64,000 nt of DNA, from assembly GCA_002295925.1 (NCBI GenBank), contig DBGO01000013.1, forward strand, positions 124,001 through 188,000, read 5' to 3'. Under the pieces are notes generated by a model that saw only the letters and a program-made list of their open reading frames with translations, made no database searches and was not told where the DNA came from. A program made the position numbers and the translations under genes. Positions 19,301 through 26,890 of the stretch are shown here, one piece after another; position 1 is the stretch's first letter; each line of letters begins with the position of its first letter. This DNA comes from Flavobacteriales bacterium UBA852. GTDB taxonomy: Bacteria; Bacteroidota; Bacteroidia; Flavobacteriales_E; Vicingaceae.

Positions 19301-20712
19301 TTAAAAAACTGAAAAAGAACAATAAGCGCAAAAAGCAAAAACATTTGCTTGATCCGTTTTTCAACATATTAATGAGCGTAAAAAATGTATCGGGAACATA
19401 TACACAAACCAATGGAACCCAATTACCCGGATATCGTTTTACAACCTATATGATGGGTTACGACCAATCCTTTTCTGCCCCGGGATTAAACTTTATTATG
19501 GGTGTGCAAGACCCTACTTTCCCGCTTACGGCAGCACGCAATAATTGGTTGCAAGACAACACCTCGTTGCTGTACAGTTACAACAATACATTTACCGAAA
19601 ATATGAACATTCGGGCTACAGTGCAGCCAATGAAATCATTGCGTATAAACTTAACCGCCACAAGAAATTACGCCGAAAACTTAACGCGTCAGTTCTTTTG
19701 GAACGATTCATTACCCACACCCGATTACGATTTCAGTTCGCCACCGGCAATTACCGGAAACTTCAGTATGTCTTACTATTCACTGCCAACAGCTTTTAGT
19801 AAAGACAATAAAGATGATTACAGCAACCCGGTATTCACACAATTTTTAGAAAACCGAGTGACAATTTCACAAATATTAGGCGAACAAAACCCCAATTCTT
19901 TAGGGTTAGTAAACGGTTATTACGACGGTTATGGCGAAACACAACAAGAGGTGTTGATTCATTCATTTATCACCACTTATTCGGGCAAAGATGCTACGGA
20001 AGCCAATACAAAATCATTCTTAACATATATCCCAAAACCAAATTGGCGAGTAACTTACGACGGATTATCAAAAATACCGTTATTCCAACAATGGTTCAGA
20101 AAAATTACCATCAGTCACGGATACCGCTCTACTTTAAATGTAAGTTCTTTTGTGTATAATTTAAACTATTTACAACAAAACGGAATGCCTGCATCAAGAG
20201 ACATAAACAACAACTTTGTACCTAAATTCCAAATAAACACTGTTAGCATCAGCGAGCAATTCAGTCCGTTGATAAATGTTGATGTAACGATGAAAAACAG
20301 CCTTATGGCAAAAGTAGAATTAAAACGAGACCGAAATGTATCATTAAGCGTGAGCAATAGTCAAATAACAGAAGTAAGAGGAAAAGAATTTGTTATAGGA
20401 ACAGGATATAAATTTAAAAATGTAAAAATGCCGTTCAGTAAAAAAGCCATAACAAGCAATTTAGATACACGCCTCGATTTATCTATCCGAAACAATAAAA
20501 CAGTAATCCGCAAAGTAGTGGAAAATGTAAACCAATTAACTGCCGGTCAAACCATCTTTACACTTAAATTCACAGCCGATTATATCATCAGCAAAAGCTT
20601 AAATGTGCGGTTATTCTTCGACAAAGTAATCAACACGCCGTTTATTTCTACCACTTTCCCAACATCAAACACAAATGCCGGTATCAGTTTGCGCTTTTCA
20701 TTAAGCCAATAA
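13357..20712 (+). CDS. sprA: T9SS outer membrane translocon SprA (Sov)
   Basis: 2,451 residues, the size expected for SprA, which forms a giant single-chain 36-strand beta barrel in the outer membrane and is the exit channel of the type IX secretion system; it is also needed for gliding. A signal peptide covers about residues 1-25 (ends AFSQ). SprA-typical blocks are seen throughout, for example TFDFDQKIQLNVVGNIGEKL near 188-207 and ITKGGVAYIDDFEGSQSS near 805-822, and the chain ends with a beta strand and aromatic-rich terminus (SLRFSLSQ). Around residues 1875-2000 lies an unusually Lys-rich, coiled-coil-like insertion. The two T9SS cargo genes at 36-45 kb would be exported through this channel. 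The GAGAGGAG before the ATG is only two bases away, too close for a normal ribosome-binding site. Confidence 0.97.
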   Translation: MEQIKLKYWLVSAFLFLGTAVAFSQNADDSTKVDLKFPFEDNYGGAPTNESPLFLHNPSNIEEGFEYDPETGLYYYYQKIGDHYFRYPSGYTFEEYKNFDADKALKDYWAEKSKEVDEEAAGFKPSLKVHGKTFDRLFGGNTIDIRPQGSAELRFGVNSSKRDNPILPIRQRRITTFDFDQKIQLNVVGNIGEKLKITTNYNTEATFDFQNQIKLEYTGFEDEILQKVEAGNVSLPLKGSLITGSQSLFGLKTEMRFGRLYVTSVLSQDKGEKKEIEVTGGAQVKTFEKQASDYEANKHYFLSQYFRDQYEQALANPPIVNSRIQITKIEVWVSNINRSVENTRNILAFQDLGEPSKIYNTSQAVPNPQYINCDNAANTLYTNLTGGYASSQDIRDFVNSQQALGALGFQIGVDYEKYESARKLSETEYTLNPTLGYISLNTALNNDEVLAVAFQYTMNGKTYQVGEFSTDGIDGQKALFLKLLKGTTLITNIPTWDLMMKNVYSLGAYNISSQNFYLDIWYLNPETGFQVPFIPEGTLNGKPLIQVLNLDRVNQQQQPNPDGVFDYIPNVTINPNNGRIYFPVLEPFGSHLANQFSAPNLAQKYTYDTLYRTTQQLAKLDANKNRFVIKGEYSSNSSSDISLNAMNIPQGSVVVTAGGATLTENVDYTVDYNLGRVKIINESILQSGTPIKISLESNALFSIQSKTLWGSRFDYKFNKDFIIGGTILNLTERPLTPKVNIGNEPISNTIWGLDVSYNTESRFITRMLDKLPFYETKAPSKIQLTGEFAHLIPGNPRAITKGGVAYIDDFEGSQSSITLSTFQNWKLASTPQGQPALFPEANYPQDTLLYNYNRAKLAWYVIDPLFWRNDSRTPDHIKNDPVMQSNHFMREVLQTEVFPNKSIQNNINTNIPVLDLAFYPSERGQYNFDVGSNFSAGLNPDGTLAAPSTRWGGIMRKIETTDFASSNVQFIQFWVMDPFNEDADANLQGGDLYFNLGNVSEDILKDSRKAFENGLPTSANVINVDTTVWGRVPNVQTVVNAFDNDPDARKFQDVGLDGLSDDDEKTFFPPPYSSYDDPAADDYHFYRGDDYDQLQLSILERYKNYNGMEGNSPAGTDGSYSTSNTTMPDIEDINQNNSLDTRESYFQYKVSIRPQDMVAGKNYITNVLNTTVKTPDGRTRNIKWYQFKIPIEKPDEVIGDIQDFKSIRFIRMFLRGFNAPVILRFAQLELIRGQWRNYTESLLSPGDYLGNDDDGTSFVIGAVNVEENSNKQPVNYVLPPGIQRELNPTYGGANNLQQLNEQALVLDVCDLKDGDARAGYKALELDIRRYKKLKMFIHAESKNGEIPINDNEISVFVRLGTDFNDNYYEYEIPLKVTPPGYYDPNSEADQKIVWPEANNMEINLQELIELKKLRNQALSTNAASVAINKPYEGTDGNNIMRVKGNPNLANVKVIMIGVRNPRAETNKFDDDGLSKCAEVWVNELRLAEFDNKGGWATTARATTTLADLGNITLAGNYSTPGFGSIDQKVNERQQEIRRSYDLSTSVELGKFIPKSIGISLPVYYNVSEGRITQRYNPLDPDVELNDLIKDKSLDKTYRDSIARRTETYTKRRTLTFTNVRKLPSKNKKKSHFYDISNWSFTYAYTENFLRDYSIEFDTRKSHRGGISYNFTNNPKNYKPFSKAKWAKKKSLKFIKDFNFYLMPKQLSFNTTFDRQYAERQNRNNTGFDFELPTYYQKNFTWNRTYSLKYDITKSLKFSFQATNNALVGEPQGRVDKRYKDEYNQFKDSVMASLTQFGLNTQYHHSSDINYTLPFSKFRPLNWINSSASYTGGYDWKRAPIGADTLGHTIQNSNTLSLNTQFNLTKLYNKVPYLKAVNARANKRKPPKNKKKKNKNKSDNANKADDDKQNKPDPKAQAKILKLEKKLKKLNAKKKKLAKKIGAIVQKHNDGKLTEEEAKPKLDELNAKQKELDKEIKAINKELKKLKKNNKRKKQKHLLDPFFNILMSVKNVSGTYTQTNGTQLPGYRFTTYMMGYDQSFSAPGLNFIMGVQDPTFPLTAARNNWLQDNTSLLYSYNNTFTENMNIRATVQPMKSLRINLTATRNYAENLTRQFFWNDSLPTPDYDFSSPPAITGNFSMSYYSLPTAFSKDNKDDYSNPVFTQFLENRVTISQILGEQNPNSLGLVNGYYDGYGETQQEVLIHSFITTYSGKDATEANTKSFLTYIPKPNWRVTYDGLSKIPLFQQWFRKITISHGYRSTLNVSSFVYNLNYLQQNGMPASRDINNNFVPKFQINTVSISEQFSPLINVDVTMKNSLMAKVELKRDRNVSLSVSNSQITEVRGKEFVIGTGYKFKNVKMPFSKKAITSNLDTRLDLSIRNNKTVIRKVVENVNQLTAGQTIFTLKFTADYIISKSLNVRLFFDKVINTPFISTTFPTSNTNAGISLRFSLSQ

Positions 20713-20730
20713 AATATTTTGCTTAAAATA

Positions 20731-20760
20731 TTGCATTAAAAACGAATAATTCTAATTTTG
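20731..20760 (+). promoter_or_regulatory. Promoter of gcvH (TTG-N19-TAATTTTG)
   Basis: A -33 TTG at 20731-20733 and a -7 TAATTTTG at 20753-20760 with a 19-base spacer fit the Bacteroidota consensus. The predicted start is about 20 bases before the gcvH ATG at 20787. The -33 element overlaps the right arm of an AT-only inverted repeat (AATATTTT-GCTT-AAAATATT, 20713-20732) lying directly behind the sprA stop codon, which could be a weak terminator or an operator. Confidence 0.7.
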
Positions 20761-20786
20761 ATAATCAAATTTTAAAAACACATAAG

Positions 20787-21167
20787 ATGAACATTCCAGC
20801 AGATTTAAAGTACACAAAAGAACACGAATGGGTAAAGATTGAAGGCGATACAGCAACCGTTGGTATTACCGATTTTGCGCAAAGTGAATTAGGTGATATT
20901 GTATATGTAGAAATTGAAACCGAAGGTGAAACTTTGGATGCTGATGAAGTTTTTGGAACAGTAGAAGCCGTAAAAACCGTGTCGGATTTGTATATGCCGG
21001 TATCGGGCGAAGTAGTTGAGGTAAACGAAGCGTTGGAAGACGAGCCCGAAGCTGTAAACCAAGACCCTTACGGCAAAGGTTGGATGATAAAAGTAAAAAT
21101 GACCAACCCTGAAGAAGCAGAAAATTTATTAACTGCCGACCAATACAAAGAATTGATTGGACAGTAA
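20787..21167 (+). CDS. gcvH: Glycine cleavage system H protein
   Basis: 126 residues. This lipoyl carrier shuttles the aminomethyl group from glycine between the P, T and L proteins. The lipoylated lysine lies in GTVEAVKTVSDLY, about residue 59, and the EHEWVKIEGDTATVGITDFA start is typical. P and T proteins are not in this window. It has its own promoter although it follows sprA, and overlaps the VanZ-like gene by 11 bases. In Bacteroidota gcvH is often found next to sprA without obvious functional relation. Confidence 0.97.
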   Translation: MNIPADLKYTKEHEWVKIEGDTATVGITDFAQSELGDIVYVEIETEGETLDADEVFGTVEAVKTVSDLYMPVSGEVVEVNEALEDEPEAVNQDPYGKGWMIKVKMTNPEEAENLLTADQYKELIGQ

Positions 21168-21564
21168 CCCCAAAAGATTATTCAGACGTTTTTTTCCGGC
21201 TTTTATTTCGCTTACACTAATAACCGTTTTAAGCGGAATGCCCGGAAGCGGTTTGCACAGAATGCCCTTTAAAGGTGCCGACAAGCTTGTACATATCAGT
21301 ATGTATGCTATGTTGGCATTTTCTGTTTTATTGGCTTACCGCCGATATTATTTCAGACTAAACAAACGCACTAAAATCCTGATAAATACGTTTATATTTT
21401 CAGCAGCATACGGAGTGTTGATGGAATATGCCCAAAAATACGTGTTTATAAACCGTAGCTTCGAATTAATGGATATTGTAGCGAACTCCATCGGAGCAAT
21501 TTTGGGCATATTTTTTTACCGCTATCTTGTAGGAAGAAAAATCAGTAAGCTGTGGTATGAATAA
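21157..21564 (+). CDS. VanZ-like family membrane protein
   Basis: 135 residues if it starts at the TTG at 21157, inside the end of gcvH; no better ATG exists before the first membrane helix, so an unusual TTG start and translational coupling are likely. Four hydrophobic segments and the family pattern KGADKLVHISMYAML ... EYAQKYVFINRSFELMDIVANSIGAILG (polar residues between helices 3 and 4) identify a VanZ-like protein. The family is named after a teicoplanin-resistance accessory protein, but the common chromosomal versions have no known activity. Confidence 0.85.
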   Translation: MDSNPKRLFRRFFPAFISLTLITVLSGMPGSGLHRMPFKGADKLVHISMYAMLAFSVLLAYRRYYFRLNKRTKILINTFIFSAAYGVLMEYAQKYVFINRSFELMDIVANSIGAILGIFFYRYLVGRKISKLWYE

Positions 21565-21658
21565 GCATAAAACTTTAAAAATCTTTAAAAATAAGGCATC
21601 ATAAAAAATTATTTATATATTCGTTAACACGCCTTTATTTAGTTAATTTTACCGCCCA

Positions 21659-22399
21659 ATGTCTGATGCTTTAGTTATAATACCCACCTACAACGAAAAG
21701 GAGAACGTTGAAAAAATGATTCGCAAAGTTTTTTCTTTGCCCAAAGCGTTTCATTTGCTTATTATCGACGACGGCTCTCCTGATGGTACGGCTCAAATCG
21801 TAAAAAATTTACAAAAAGAATTTCCCGATAAATTATTTTTAGAAGAAAGACAAGGCAAACTTGGGTTGGGTACCGCATACATTCACGGGTTTAAGTGGGC
21901 GCTGGCGCGCAATTATCAGTACATAATGGAGATGGATTGCGACTTTTCGCATAATCCCGAAGACTTAATTCGCCTTTATAACGCGTGCGCACAAGACGGT
22001 GCTGATGTTGCTGTTGGCTCGCGTTATATTACCGGTGTAAATGTGGTAAACTGGCCTATGGGTCGTGTGCTGATGAGTTATTTTGCTTCCAAATACGTGC
22101 AATTTATTACCGGAATGCCCATTCACGACACTACTGCCGGATTTGTTTGTTATAAGCGCAAAGTATTAGAAACTATCGATTTGGATAAAATTAAATTTAA
22201 AGGATATGCCTTTCAGATAGAAATGAAGTTTACGGCTTGGAAAATGGGCTTTAAAGTGGTTGAAGTGCCCATTATTTTTACCGACCGTACCGAAGGAGAA
22301 TCAAAGATGAGCAGCGGCATATTCAAAGAAGCATTTTTTGGTGTTATCCAAATGAAATTAAAAAGTATTTTCAAAAAATATCCTCAACAAGCATCATAA
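21659..22399 (+). CDS. Polyprenol monophosphomannose synthase-like GT2 glycosyltransferase
   Basis: 246 residues, a single GT-A domain. Nucleotide-sugar motifs are IIDDGSPDGTAQ near 36-47 and MDCDFSHNPED near 97-107 (the DxD-type metal site). The closest recognisable type is dolichol/polyprenol-phosphate mannosyltransferase without C-terminal membrane anchor, which moves mannose from GDP-mannose to a lipid phosphate on the inner face of the membrane. A TAATTTTA box seven bases before the ATG is a near match to a -7 element. dihydroorotase follows after three bases, a gene order seen in many flavobacteria. Confidence 0.9.
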   Translation: MSDALVIIPTYNEKENVEKMIRKVFSLPKAFHLLIIDDGSPDGTAQIVKNLQKEFPDKLFLEERQGKLGLGTAYIHGFKWALARNYQYIMEMDCDFSHNPEDLIRLYNACAQDGADVAVGSRYITGVNVVNWPMGRVLMSYFASKYVQFITGMPIHDTTAGFVCYKRKVLETIDLDKIKFKGYAFQIEMKFTAWKMGFKVVEVPIIFTDRTEGESKMSSGIFKEAFFGVIQMKLKSIFKKYPQQAS

Positions 22400-22402
22400 A
22401 TT

Positions 22403-23746
22403 ATGAAATACCTCATTAAAAACGCTCAAATTGTCAACGAAGGAAAAACATTTACAGGGAGCGTACTCATTCACAATCAAATCATTGATAAAATATACAA
22501 TCAAGGAGAAACACCCGAAGCCAATGCAGATGTAGTTATTGATGCCGAAGGAAAATACCTTATCCCGGGAATGATTGATGACCAAGTGCATTTTCGAGAG
22601 CCGGGTTTAACCCATAAAGCCGACATTTATACCGAAAGCCGTGCCGCAGTTGCCGGAGGGATTACTTCGTTTATGGAAATGCCCAATACGATTCCCAATA
22701 CGCTCACACAAGATTTATTGGAAGAAAAATACCAAACGGCAGCAAAAAAAGCTTTGGCAAACTATTCATTCTTTATGGGTGTAAGCAATAACAATTTGGA
22801 AGAAGTGCTCAAAACAAATCCGCGAAATGTATGCGGCATAAAAGTGTTTATGGGAAGCAGCACCGGAGAAATGTTGGTTGACGATGAACATACGCTCTCA
22901 AAATTGTTTGCCAACAGCCCAACACTTATTGCCACGCATTGCGAAGATGAACAAACCATTCGTGCCAATACCGAAAAATACAAAAAACTGTACGGCGAGA
23001 ATTTACCCATTCGAATGCATCCTGAAATTAGAAGCGAAGAAGCTTGTTATTTATCCTCTTCGTTTGCGGTAGAATTGGCAAAAAAACACGGCACACGCTT
23101 ACATATTTTACATATATCCACCGAAAAAGAAACGCACCTTTTTGATAATACCATTCCGTTAAAAGATAAAAAAATAACAGCAGAAGCGTGTGTGCATCAT
23201 TTGTGGTTTTCGAGTGATGATTATGATGAAAAAGGAACGCTAATCAAGTGGAATCCGGCAGTAAAAACACCACAAGACAGAGAGGGCGTGTTTAATGCTG
23301 TATTGAGTGATAAAATTGATGTCATTGCCACCGACCATGCACCACATACGCTTGAAGAAAAACAAAACTCGTATTTTAAAGCACCTTCCGGCGGTCCGTT
23401 GGTTCAGCACGCATTGGTTTCTTTATTTGAGCACGCCAAAAAAGGTAAAATTTCCATTGAAAAAATAGTGGAAAAAACCGCTCATAATCCGGCAATATTG
23501 TTTGAAATTGAAAAGCGCGGTTTTATTCGCGAAGGGTATTATGCCGATTTGGTTTTGGTAAACCCCAATAAAGTTTGGACGGTAAGCAAAGAAAATATCC
23601 TGTACAAATGCGGTTGGTCACCATTTGAAGGACAAATGTTTTCGGCAAGCGTTGAAAAAACATTTGTAAACGGTCATTTGGTATATAATAACGGCGAATT
23701 TGACGAAAGTAAAAAAGGCGAACGGTTACTGTTTGACAGAATCTGA
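22403..23746 (+). CDS. pyrC: Dihydroorotase-like amidohydrolase (class I type)
   Basis: 447 residues of the amidohydrolase superfamily. In pyrimidine synthesis dihydroorotase closes carbamoyl-aspartate to dihydroorotate. Seen: GMIDDQVHFREPGLTHKAD near residues 54-72, the region KVFMGSSTGEM, metal-binding His in ATHCEDE and ILHIST, and the catalytic Asp in ATDHAPHT near residues 311-318. The first metal motif reads Q-V-H instead of H-x-H, so one canonical zinc ligand is replaced by Gln. From memory this DDQVH form is shared by flavobacterial homologues. It overlaps the DUF4296 gene by one base (TGATG). Confidence 0.9.
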   Translation: MKYLIKNAQIVNEGKTFTGSVLIHNQIIDKIYNQGETPEANADVVIDAEGKYLIPGMIDDQVHFREPGLTHKADIYTESRAAVAGGITSFMEMPNTIPNTLTQDLLEEKYQTAAKKALANYSFFMGVSNNNLEEVLKTNPRNVCGIKVFMGSSTGEMLVDDEHTLSKLFANSPTLIATHCEDEQTIRANTEKYKKLYGENLPIRMHPEIRSEEACYLSSSFAVELAKKHGTRLHILHISTEKETHLFDNTIPLKDKKITAEACVHHLWFSSDDYDEKGTLIKWNPAVKTPQDREGVFNAVLSDKIDVIATDHAPHTLEEKQNSYFKAPSGGPLVQHALVSLFEHAKKGKISIEKIVEKTAHNPAILFEIEKRGFIREGYYADLVLVNPNKVWTVSKENILYKCGWSPFEGQMFSASVEKTFVNGHLVYNNGEFDESKKGERLLFDRI

Positions 23747-24144
23747 TGAATATTATTATGAAACGATTACTATTCATTAACATAATTATAATATCACTTT
23801 TGTATTCCTGCCAAAGTGCTAAAAACGAGGCGAACAAGCCGGAAAATTTAATCGAAAAAGAACAATTTGAGCAAATTCTTTCCGATTTGGAAAAAGCCGA
23901 AGCATATATTCATATGCAATACACCAAGCAAAACAAAATCTCGCCCGAAGAGGTTTATTTGTCTGTTTTTTCAAAACATCACGTTACCAAAACCGATTTT
24001 GACTCTTCATTGGATTATTACGCCCATTACCCCGAATATTTAGAAGATACTTACAACAGAATTTTAGAAAATATTTCCAAAGAACAAGCCGGGGTTAATG
24101 CAGAATTATCTAAGCAAAAAGAAAAAGAAGACACCGGAAAATAG
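23746..24144 (+). CDS. DUF4296 domain-containing lipoprotein
   Basis: 132 residues, or 128 if it starts at the second ATG (23758). A lipoprotein signal ends at the Cys in LLYSCQSA (residue 22). The mature part, with KEQFEQILSDLEKAEAYI and a later SLDYYAHYPE segment, fits DUF4296, a small helical family restricted to Bacteroidota and usually placed after dihydroorotase. The C-terminus is a charged Glu/Lys tail. Function unknown. It starts at the last base of the dihydroorotase stop, so the two are coupled. Confidence 0.82.
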   Translation: MNIIMKRLLFINIIIISLLYSCQSAKNEANKPENLIEKEQFEQILSDLEKAEAYIHMQYTKQNKISPEEVYLSVFSKHHVTKTDFDSSLDYYAHYPEYLEDTYNRILENISKEQAGVNAELSKQKEKEDTGK

Positions 24145-24188
24145 TCGTTTTCATAAAAAATAAGCGTAATTTTACGATACAAAATTTC

Positions 24189-24219
24189 AACCTCTATGCT
24201 TATGGCAAGAGGTTTTTTT
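24189..24219 (+). terminator. Probable intrinsic terminator before panC
   Basis: Arms AACCTCT (24189-24195) and AGAGGTT (24208-24214) enclose a second short stem TGC/GCA and are followed by seven Ts in all. It lies 44 bases after the DUF4296 stop. An ATG at 24196 sits inside the hairpin, which argues against using it as the panC start. Confidence 0.7.
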
Positions 24220-24231
24220 AATGAGTGGTCA

Positions 24232-25080
24232 ATGGAAGTTTTTGATAAAGTAATACAAACCCAAAATGCAATATTGAATCTGCGAAAAAAAGGGAAAAAA
24301 ATAGGGTTTGTCCCTACAATGGGAGCTTTGCACGAAGGACACTTGCAATTGGTAAAACAAAGCTTAGCCGGAAATGATATAACGGTAGTCAGTATTTTTG
24401 TCAACCCCATTCAATTTAACAATCCGCAAGATTTAGAAAAATACCCGCGCACACTCGAAGATGACCTTGAAAAATTGCAACAAACCGGCTGTGACATTGT
24501 TTTTACACCCACCGAAAAAGAAATGTATCCAGAAGGAAAGCCCACAGAAATTATTTATGACTTTGGACAATTGGAGCGTGTAATGGAAGGAAAGCACCGT
24601 CCGGGGCATTTTAACGGAGTGGCAATAGTTGTAAAACGCTTGTTTGAAATTACACTTCCGCATAATGCTTATTTTGGCGAAAAAGACTTTCAACAACTAA
24701 AAATTATACAAGCATTGGTAGCGCAAGAGCAGATGGATATCAACATTGTGCCTTGCCCTATTGTGCGCGAGCCAAGCGGTTTGGCAATGAGTTCGAGAAA
24801 CGAGCGTTTATCCGCCGACGAGCGACAAAAAGCCGCAATAATCAGCAAATTGTTGCAAGAAATAAAAGATAATTACAAAAAGTATTCACCCAAGGAATGG
24901 GGACAAAGGTTTATCCAAAAAATTAACGCCGTTTCGCCTTTTAAAGCAGAATATTTAACCTTTGCCGATGCCAACACCTTACAACCCGTGAATGATTGGA
25001 ATGATGCGGAACAGGTTCGGGCATTTGCTTCTGTTTACTGCAACGATGTTCGTCTGATAGATAATATGGAAATTAAATAA
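24232..25080 (+). CDS. panC: Pantothenate synthetase
   Basis: 282 residues from the ATG at 24232, the family length. A longer frame from 24196 would begin within a terminator hairpin. PanC joins pantoate and beta-alanine with ATP to give pantothenate, the precursor of coenzyme A. Seen: FVPTMGALHEGHLQLV near residues 25-40 (HIGH-like ATP site in HEGH), FVNPIQFNNPQDLEKYPR, and LAMSSRNERLS (KMSKS-like loop). panB and panD are not in this window. Start codon choice is the only doubtful point. Confidence 0.96.
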   Translation: MEVFDKVIQTQNAILNLRKKGKKIGFVPTMGALHEGHLQLVKQSLAGNDITVVSIFVNPIQFNNPQDLEKYPRTLEDDLEKLQQTGCDIVFTPTEKEMYPEGKPTEIIYDFGQLERVMEGKHRPGHFNGVAIVVKRLFEITLPHNAYFGEKDFQQLKIIQALVAQEQMDINIVPCPIVREPSGLAMSSRNERLSADERQKAAIISKLLQEIKDNYKKYSPKEWGQRFIQKINAVSPFKAEYLTFADANTLQPVNDWNDAEQVRAFASVYCNDVRLIDNMEIK

Positions 25081-25137
25081 CCCCTTTTTTTAACATAAAG
25101 TTAACCTTTCGATACCCGATGAAGAGAAAAATACAGC

Positions 25138-25145
25138 TACATTTG
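25138..25145 (+). promoter_or_regulatory. -7 box (TACATTTG) upstream of the Na/Pi cotransporter
   Basis: TACATTTG matches TAnnTTTG and lies 36 bases before the ATG at 25182, in the only gap (25081-25181) after panC. No convincing -33 TTG at normal spacing. Confidence 0.5.
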
Positions 25146-25181
25146 TTTCCCTTATTATTTTTTGCAAGATAAACCACTGCT

Positions 25182-26882
25182 ATGGAATTTGGAATTCTTG
25201 ATTTTTTTAAACTTGTCGGAGCGCTTGGATTTTTCATTTACGGAATGAAAATTATGAGCGACGGCATTCAAAAGGTTGCCGGAAACAAAATGCGTGAAAT
25301 CCTTAGCGCAATGACATCCAACCGGTTGAAAGGTGTTTTTACCGGATTTTTTGTAACCAGTTTGATTCAATCTTCATCTGCCACAACCGTAATGTTGGTC
25401 AGTTTTGTAAATGCCGGTTTGCTTTCATTAAAAGAAGCCATTGGTGTAATAATGGGGGCAAATATCGGAACAACTGTTACAGCGTGGTTAATTGCTATTT
25501 TTGGTTTTAAAGTAAAGATAGGCGAAATGGCACTTCCCATCATTGCTTTTGGATTGCCAATGATGTTTACCAATAAAGATAAGCTCAAATCATTGGGCGA
25601 AGTTTTGGTTGGATTTGCCTTGCTTTTTATGGGGTTGGACGCGCTTAAAGCCAGTGTGCCCGATTTGAAACACAATACTGAGGTATTGGAGTTTTTAGGC
25701 AGTTATGCCGGAAACGGAATATTATCGGTTTTACTGTTTATTGGTGTGGGGACATTAATTACCATTATTGTTCAATCATCCAGTGCAGCAATGGCGCTTA
25801 CACTTACATTGCTTTACAAAGGTGTGATTCCTTTTGAAGTAGCGGCGGCAATGGTTTTGGGAGAGAATATCGGAACAACCATTACGGCAAATTTAGCTGC
25901 CATTATTGCCAATGTGCATGCTAAAAGAGCTGCCAGAGCGCACTTTATTTTTAATGTATTTGGAGTAATATGGATGATATTGGTTTTCCCGTATTTCTTA
26001 AAGCTTATCGATAATATTTGGGAGCCGTTCCAAAATTGGATGCAAAGCATTTCACCAGATATAGATAAAAGCAAAGAAGAGTTCCAACTGTCGTTGTTCC
26101 ATACTTTTTTTAATCTCATAAATACCTTTTTACTGATTTGGTTTGTTCCTGTTATAGCCAAAATTGTAACCAAAATGGTAAAGCCAAAAGACGAAATGGA
26201 CCAAGAATTTCACCTGGAATACATTGCCGGTGGTGTGATGGGAACCCCCGAGTTGTCTATTTTGGAAGCCCGAAAAGAAATATCTAAATTTTTGGATGTT
26301 GTAGAAAAACAATTAAAATTGTTGCCCAAGTTATTGATTACTCACGATGAAAAGAAACTGAATAAAATATATAAAAAAATTGCCTTTTATGAAGAAGTAA
26401 CCGACCGTATGGAGCAAGAAATAGCCGACTATTTGGCAAAAGTTGCCGAAGGGGAATTATCGGAGCAATCGTCGGCAAAAATTAGGGCAATGATAAGTAT
26501 TATTAACGATTTGGAAAAAATAGGCGACACGTGTTATCAAATAGCCAAAACCATTGAGCGCAAACAAAATCACAAGTTGTATTTCTTACCCGAACAAAGA
26601 GAAAACCTGAATAAATATTATGAGTTGCTTTTCGAAGCATTCCAATTTTTAAAGCATTCGCTCAACGATAATTTTGATAATATTGATTTGGAACAAGCCA
26701 AAAAATGGGAAAATAAAATAAATGCCTTTAGAGATAAATTACGTAAAGAATATTTACGCAAAATAGAAAAAGGCAAATACAAACTTGAAAGTGGGGTAAT
26801 ATACTCCGATGTATTCTCCAACATCGAAAAAATAGGCGATTTTATCTATAACGTTGAAGAAGCCGCCGCCGGTAAAGTATAA
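25182..26882 (+). CDS. Na/Pi cotransporter family protein with PhoU-like C-terminal domain
   Basis: 566 residues. The N-terminal part has about eight to nine membrane helices with the duplicated QSSSATT-type motif typical of type II Na+/phosphate cotransporters: LIQSSSATTVMLVSF near residues 65-79 and VQSSSAAMALT near 196-206. Each repeat is followed by GANIGTTVTA or GENIGTTITA. The C-terminal 200 residues are soluble and helical, like PhoU. It is expected to import phosphate with sodium across the inner membrane. It stands alone, with its own -7 box, and converges on dprA with only eight bases between stops. Confidence 0.95.
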   Translation: MEFGILDFFKLVGALGFFIYGMKIMSDGIQKVAGNKMREILSAMTSNRLKGVFTGFFVTSLIQSSSATTVMLVSFVNAGLLSLKEAIGVIMGANIGTTVTAWLIAIFGFKVKIGEMALPIIAFGLPMMFTNKDKLKSLGEVLVGFALLFMGLDALKASVPDLKHNTEVLEFLGSYAGNGILSVLLFIGVGTLITIIVQSSSAAMALTLTLLYKGVIPFEVAAAMVLGENIGTTITANLAAIIANVHAKRAARAHFIFNVFGVIWMILVFPYFLKLIDNIWEPFQNWMQSISPDIDKSKEEFQLSLFHTFFNLINTFLLIWFVPVIAKIVTKMVKPKDEMDQEFHLEYIAGGVMGTPELSILEARKEISKFLDVVEKQLKLLPKLLITHDEKKLNKIYKKIAFYEEVTDRMEQEIADYLAKVAEGELSEQSSAKIRAMISIINDLEKIGDTCYQIAKTIERKQNHKLYFLPEQRENLNKYYELLFEAFQFLKHSLNDNFDNIDLEQAKKWENKINAFRDKLRKEYLRKIEKGKYKLESGVIYSDVFSNIEKIGDFIYNVEEAAAGKV

Positions 26883-26890
26883 TAAGCCAA

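Noticed and set aside
24196..24231. Upstream ATG for panC
   Set aside because: Sits in a terminator hairpin and adds 12 residues absent from normal PanC.
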